From assembly GCA_030706685.1 (NCBI GenBank), contig JAUZOA010000002.1:1-64000 (forward strand): a stretch of DNA of 64,000 nucleotides, in the 5' to 3' direction. The stretch is from Bacteroidota bacterium. Lineage in GTDB: Bacteria > Bacteroidota > Bacteroidia > Chitinophagales > Chitinophagaceae. A program made the position numbers and the translations under genes. Below, piece by piece: positions 59,820 to 64,000 of this stretch (its first letter is position 1; every line of letters starts with the position of its first letter). A model generated the notes under the pieces. The model worked only from the letters and a program-made list of their open reading frames with translations. It had not been told where the DNA came from and did no database searches.

Positions 59820-61193
59820 ATGAAAACAATCATTGAGCCTTTCAAAATAAAGTCCGTTGAACCTATTTATTTCAACACAAAAAAAGAACGGGTTCTTATT
59901 TTAGAAAAAGCGCATTACAACCCTTTTCTTATTAACGCAGATGATGTGCTGATTGATTTGCTTACCGACAGCGGCACAAGCGCCATGAGCAGTAACCAGT
60001 GGGCAGGTATTATGCGGGGTGATGAAGCTTATGCCGGCAGTTCCAGCTTTTATCGCTTTGAAAAAGCAGTGCAGGAGATCACGGGTATGCCGGTTGTCAT
60101 TCCTACCCACCAGGGAAGAGCAGCCGAGAAAATTCTGTTTACCATCTTAGGAGGCAGGGGGAAATATTTCGTCAGCAATACTTTGTTTGATACAACAAGA
60201 GCCAATATTGAATTTTCTGGCGCTGAAGGTATTGACCTTTTATGCGAAGAAGGAAAACACCCGACTACCCCCGCTCCTTTTAAAGGGAATATGGATATAG
60301 AAGCATTGGAAAGATTTATCGCAGAAAAAGGGGGTGAAAATATTCCGCTCTGTATTATCACTATTACGAATAATTCCGGGGGCGGACAGCCGGTAAGTAT
60401 GGCAAATATCAAATCTGTAAAGAAAGTTTGTGCTGAAAACAACATCCCGTTATTTATTGATGCCTGTCGCTTCGCAGAGAATAGTTACTTTATAAAATTG
60501 CGCGAGCAGGGTTATGCAGGTAAACCCGTCAGCGAAATTGCTAATGAGCTTTTTTCTTATGCCGACGGATGTACCATGAGCGCCAAGAAAGACGCCTTTG
60601 CCAATATTGGCGGTTTCCTGGCCATGCATGACAAGGAACTTGCCACTAAATGCCGCAACCTTCTTGTTATCACGGAAGGATTTCCAACTTACGGTGGTCT
60701 TGCAGGCCGTGACCTGGAAGCGATAGCTATCGGTCTGAAGGAAGTACTGGATGAGCATTACTTGCAATACCGTATCCGGAGCATAGAATACCTGACCAAT
60801 AAATTAATAGCGGCAGGTGTGCCTGTCATGCAGCCCGCTGGCGGCCATGCTGTATATATTGACGCAAAAAAATTTTTGTCGCATATCCCCATTGAGCAAT
60901 ATCCCGGGCAGGCGCTGGTAGGCGCCTTATATACGGAAGGAGGCATCCGCAGTGTAGAGATCGGCTCGCTGATGTTTGGGAAATATGATATTCATGGTAA
61001 ACTGGTACCCGCGCAAATGGAGCTGGTTCGTCTCGCTATTCCAAGAAGGGTATATACGCAAAGTCATATTGATTATGTAGCTGAAGTGATCATTGAAGTG
61101 TTCAACAACCGGCACGCAGTAAAAGGGCTATGCATCATAGAAGAAGCGGCTATGCTGAGACATTTTACCGTAAAACTGAAACCAATAATTTAA
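59820..61193 (+). CDS. tnaA: Tryptophanase
   Basis: 457 residues from ATG 59820 (MKTIIEPFKIKSVEPI); the ATG at 59805 is in frame. PLP-dependent beta-eliminating lyase: TSAMSSNQWAGIMRGDEAYAG, IPTHQGRAAEKI, FIDACRFAENSYFI (PLP Asp), and [20 protein letters not shown] with the Schiff-base Lys near 257. The C-terminal IRSVEIGSL agrees with tryptophanases (VEIGS), not with the MERG of tyrosine phenol-lyase. Expected reaction: tryptophan to indole, pyruvate and ammonia. It is followed after 18 bases by its paralogue tpl. Confidence 0.92.
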   Translation: MKTIIEPFKIKSVEPIYFNTKKERVLILEKAHYNPFLINADDVLIDLLTDSGTSAMSSNQWAGIMRGDEAYAGSSSFYRFEKAVQEITGMPVVIPTHQGRAAEKILFTILGGRGKYFVSNTLFDTTRANIEFSGAEGIDLLCEEGKHPTTPAPFKGNMDIEALERFIAEKGGENIPLCIITITNNSGGGQPVSMANIKSVKKVCAENNIPLFIDACRFAENSYFIKLREQGYAGKPVSEIANELFSYADGCTMSAKKDAFANIGGFLAMHDKELATKCRNLLVITEGFPTYGGLAGRDLEAIAIGLKEVLDEHYLQYRIRSIEYLTNKLIAAGVPVMQPAGGHAVYIDAKKFLSHIPIEQYPGQALVGALYTEGGIRSVEIGSLMFGKYDIHGKLVPAQMELVRLAIPRRVYTQSHIDYVAEVIIEVFNNRHAVKGLCIIEEAAMLRHFTVKLKPII

Positions 61194-62594
<1,401 letters not shown>

Positions 62595-63120
62595 TAAGAA
62601 TATAATAATCGATCATCGCTTACGCAGCCGGCGGGTGATTATATTTTCTTAACCTTCACTTGACCCCGACAACCGCGGAAGCATATTTATTGAAAAAGGT
62701 AAAATTTCAGACCAGTGAAAGAAGCTTATCAGGAGTTACCTGTTTTTATGGACTCTTTCTAAGGATTAAGGAAATGGTCAAGCGCCTCAGTCCGTCGTTC
62801 TTAAATAATTTTTCATCTTTAAGAAAAGCAAGACGGGCCGCAGCGCTTTCTTGAGCTTTGAATAACACGAAGCGAAGACTGCGGCCCGAAGTACTTCAAA
62901 TAGATTGTCTATTCGCAATAGGAAATGTACAGCGATCAGAGATGTTCTTCATCGAATCGGCTTGACTTTTTTGCTCCACTTTTTGTGTCGAAGACAAAGA
63001 GTGGAATAACCTTTACGGGATAAAGAAAGTTTTCCGTATTAAACCCACACCAATCACAAGAAAAGGAAGCCCGGGAAGAATCCCGGGCCGTCGTTATACC
63101 TACTAAATATATAAGAAAAC
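62595..63120. other. 526-base stretch with two hairpins, no gene
   Basis: CGGGCCGCAG (62834-62843) pairs with CTGCGGCCCG (62879-62888), with an extra CGCTT/AAGCG pair inside; CCACTTTTTGTGTC pairs with GACAAAGAGTGG (62976-63004). One of these may end tpl transcription. The terminator of the gene at 63121 is also in this stretch. The 64-codon plus-strand frame at 62660 looks non-coding. Confidence 0.5.
63069..63088 (-). terminator. Terminator of the pyruvate:ferredoxin oxidoreductase gene
   Basis: Perfect 8-base stem GCCCGGGA/TCCCGGGC with loop AGAA. Minus-strand continuation TTCCTTTTCTT. Confidence 0.8.
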
Positions 63121-64000
63121 TTATAATGCTTTAAGAGCTTCGATCCTCTCCCAATGGAGCTGGATACCTTCATTAGCCATAGCCAGGAACTCAGTGGCCC
63201 TTTCAGGGTAATTGTTCTTGATGGTAGCAAACCGGTTCTCATGATACAAGAACTCATTTAATGCCACGGAAGGCGGTTTACTGTCAATCACGAATCGCTG
63301 CCCTTTTTCTTTCAATGGATTGAAACGGATCAATGGCCAATAGCCGGTTTTCACGGCAAGACCCTGCTGCTCATTTCCATGACACATATCATAACCGTGC
63401 GCGATGCAATGACTATAAGCTATGATAAGGGAAGGACCGGGATAAGCTTCTGCTTCCAGGATAGTCTTGAGCGCATGAACATCATTGGCGCCCATCGCTA
63501 TCTGCGCTACATAAGCGCCACCATGCGCGATGGCCTGCATGGCGAGATCCTTCTTACCAGTTGTCTTTCCTTTGATGGAGAACTTTGCGCTGGCGCCGAC
63601 AGGAGATGCTTTTGATTTCTGCCCGCCGGTATTGGAATAAACTTCTGTATCCATTACCAGTATGTTTACATTCTCACCAGTACTGAGCACATGGTCCAGG
63701 CCACCAAAGCCAATATCATAAGCCCATCCGTCACCACCTACTATCCATACTGATTTCTTTTCGAGGAATTCAGCGACCTGGTAGAGACGATAGGATTCTT
63801 CTGTTTGTATACTGCGCAACCTCTTCTTTAATTCATTGACATTGGTGCGTTGCTGTATCAACTCGGCCTCAGAATCCCGGCGACTATCGGGATCTGCATT
63901 CAGCAAAATAGCATCGGTCAGTTCGCTGCCTATTTCTTCACGCAGATTCTTCAATAAACGCAGGGCCATGTCTCTTTTCTTATCTGTCGCCAGTTTGATG
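63121..64000 (-). CDS. nifJ: Pyruvate:ferredoxin (flavodoxin) oxidoreductase, C-terminal part (runs off window)
   Basis: The frame stays open from the window edge, so the codons before the internal Met at 63969 (IKLATDKKRD) belong to it; 293 residues are visible of an enzyme usually near 1200. The C-terminal ThDP domain shows WIVGGDGWAYDIGFGGLDHVL, VMDTEVYSNTGGQKSKA, VAQIAMGANDVHALKTI and YSHCIAHGYDM with the conserved Cys. It oxidises pyruvate to acetyl-CoA and reduces ferredoxin. Its presence near a complex I lacking nuoEFG makes ferredoxin-driven respiration a plausible link. Confidence 0.93.
   Translation of the reverse strand, partial: IKLATDKKRDMALRLLKNLREEIGSELTDAILLNADPDSRRDSEAELIQQRTNVNELKKRLRSIQTEESYRLYQVAEFLEKKSVWIVGGDGWAYDIGFGGLDHVLSTGENVNILVMDTEVYSNTGGQKSKASPVGASAKFSIKGKTTGKKDLAMQAIAHGGAYVAQIAMGANDVHALKTILEAEAYPGPSLIIAYSHCIAHGYDMCHGNEQQGLAVKTGYWPLIRFNPLKEKGQRFVIDSKPPSVALNEFLYHENRFATIKNNYPERATEFLAMANEGIQLHWERIEALKAL

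Noticed and set aside
62660-62854. 64-codon plus-strand frame after tpl
   Set aside because: Low-complexity basic peptide lying across a hairpin; looks non-coding.

Overview
The window looks like chromosome of a Bacteroidota bacterium, most probably of the Chitinophagaceae or a close relative. Evidence: two long subtilases with C-terminal type IX secretion (T9SS) sorting domains, one gliding-motility-type (CHU_C) C-terminal domain, the T9SS regulator PorX, a fused LpxC-FabZ, starts that mostly lack Shine-Dalgarno sequences, and several exact matches to the Bacteroidota -7 box TAnnTTTG. I see no phage, insertion sequence, CRISPR array, rRNA or tRNA. Gene content is largely core; the unusual part is a dense population of short palindromic repeats.

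Layout. 1-3.4 kb: end of an unknown gene, two secreted or outer-membrane proteins, a decayed gene remnant and an L,D-transpeptidase-like protein. 3.5-8.9 kb: osmC, scpA, mscL, a PPK2 kinase, an EamA transporter, frr and a WecA-type glycosyl-phosphotransferase. 9.2-16.2 kb: transketolase N-terminal half, a LolC/E-type permease, rbfA, an MsbA-like exporter, an acyl-CoA dehydrogenase, a PhnP-like hydrolase and a small conserved protein. 16.4-30.8 kb: porX, an HD phosphohydrolase, lpxD, an orphan histidine kinase, a penicillin-acylase-like enzyme, a ChaN-like protein, an outer-membrane barrel, lpxC-fabZ, gyrB and a 67-residue protein. 31.2-46.4 kb: T9SS cargo proteins, with mfd between the two subtilases, and two small secreted proteins. 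46.6-58.7 kb: a flavin reductase followed by a complex I operon nuoABCD-(ExbD-like)-HIJKLMN with no nuoEFG. 58.8-64 kb: a small conserved protein, a DUF1569 protein, a tryptophanase and tyrosine phenol-lyase pair, and the C-terminal part of pyruvate:ferredoxin oxidoreductase.

How the parts fit. PorX and three T9SS cargo genes point to an active secretion system. The complex I operon has the membrane arm and the connecting (Q) module but not the NADH-oxidising module. With a flavin reductase just upstream and a pyruvate:ferredoxin oxidoreductase 5 kb downstream, a ferredoxin-type electron donor is a reasonable inference, though nuoEFG could lie elsewhere in the genome. The tnaA-tpl pair would cleave tryptophan and tyrosine to pyruvate, ammonia, and indole or phenol.

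The most striking signal is a family of roughly 30-60 bp G/C-skewed palindromic elements, about 14 copies, nine of them in the nuo operon. They lie in intergenic gaps, directly against start codons, and in frame inside five conserved proteins (NuoB, NuoD, NuoL, GyrB, Mfd), where they encode similar S/P/G/E-rich peptides. This resembles the Rickettsia palindromic elements in behaviour; that comparison is mine and was not tested by search. Two of these copies end a diverged direct repeat of about 140 bp present twice in the operon.
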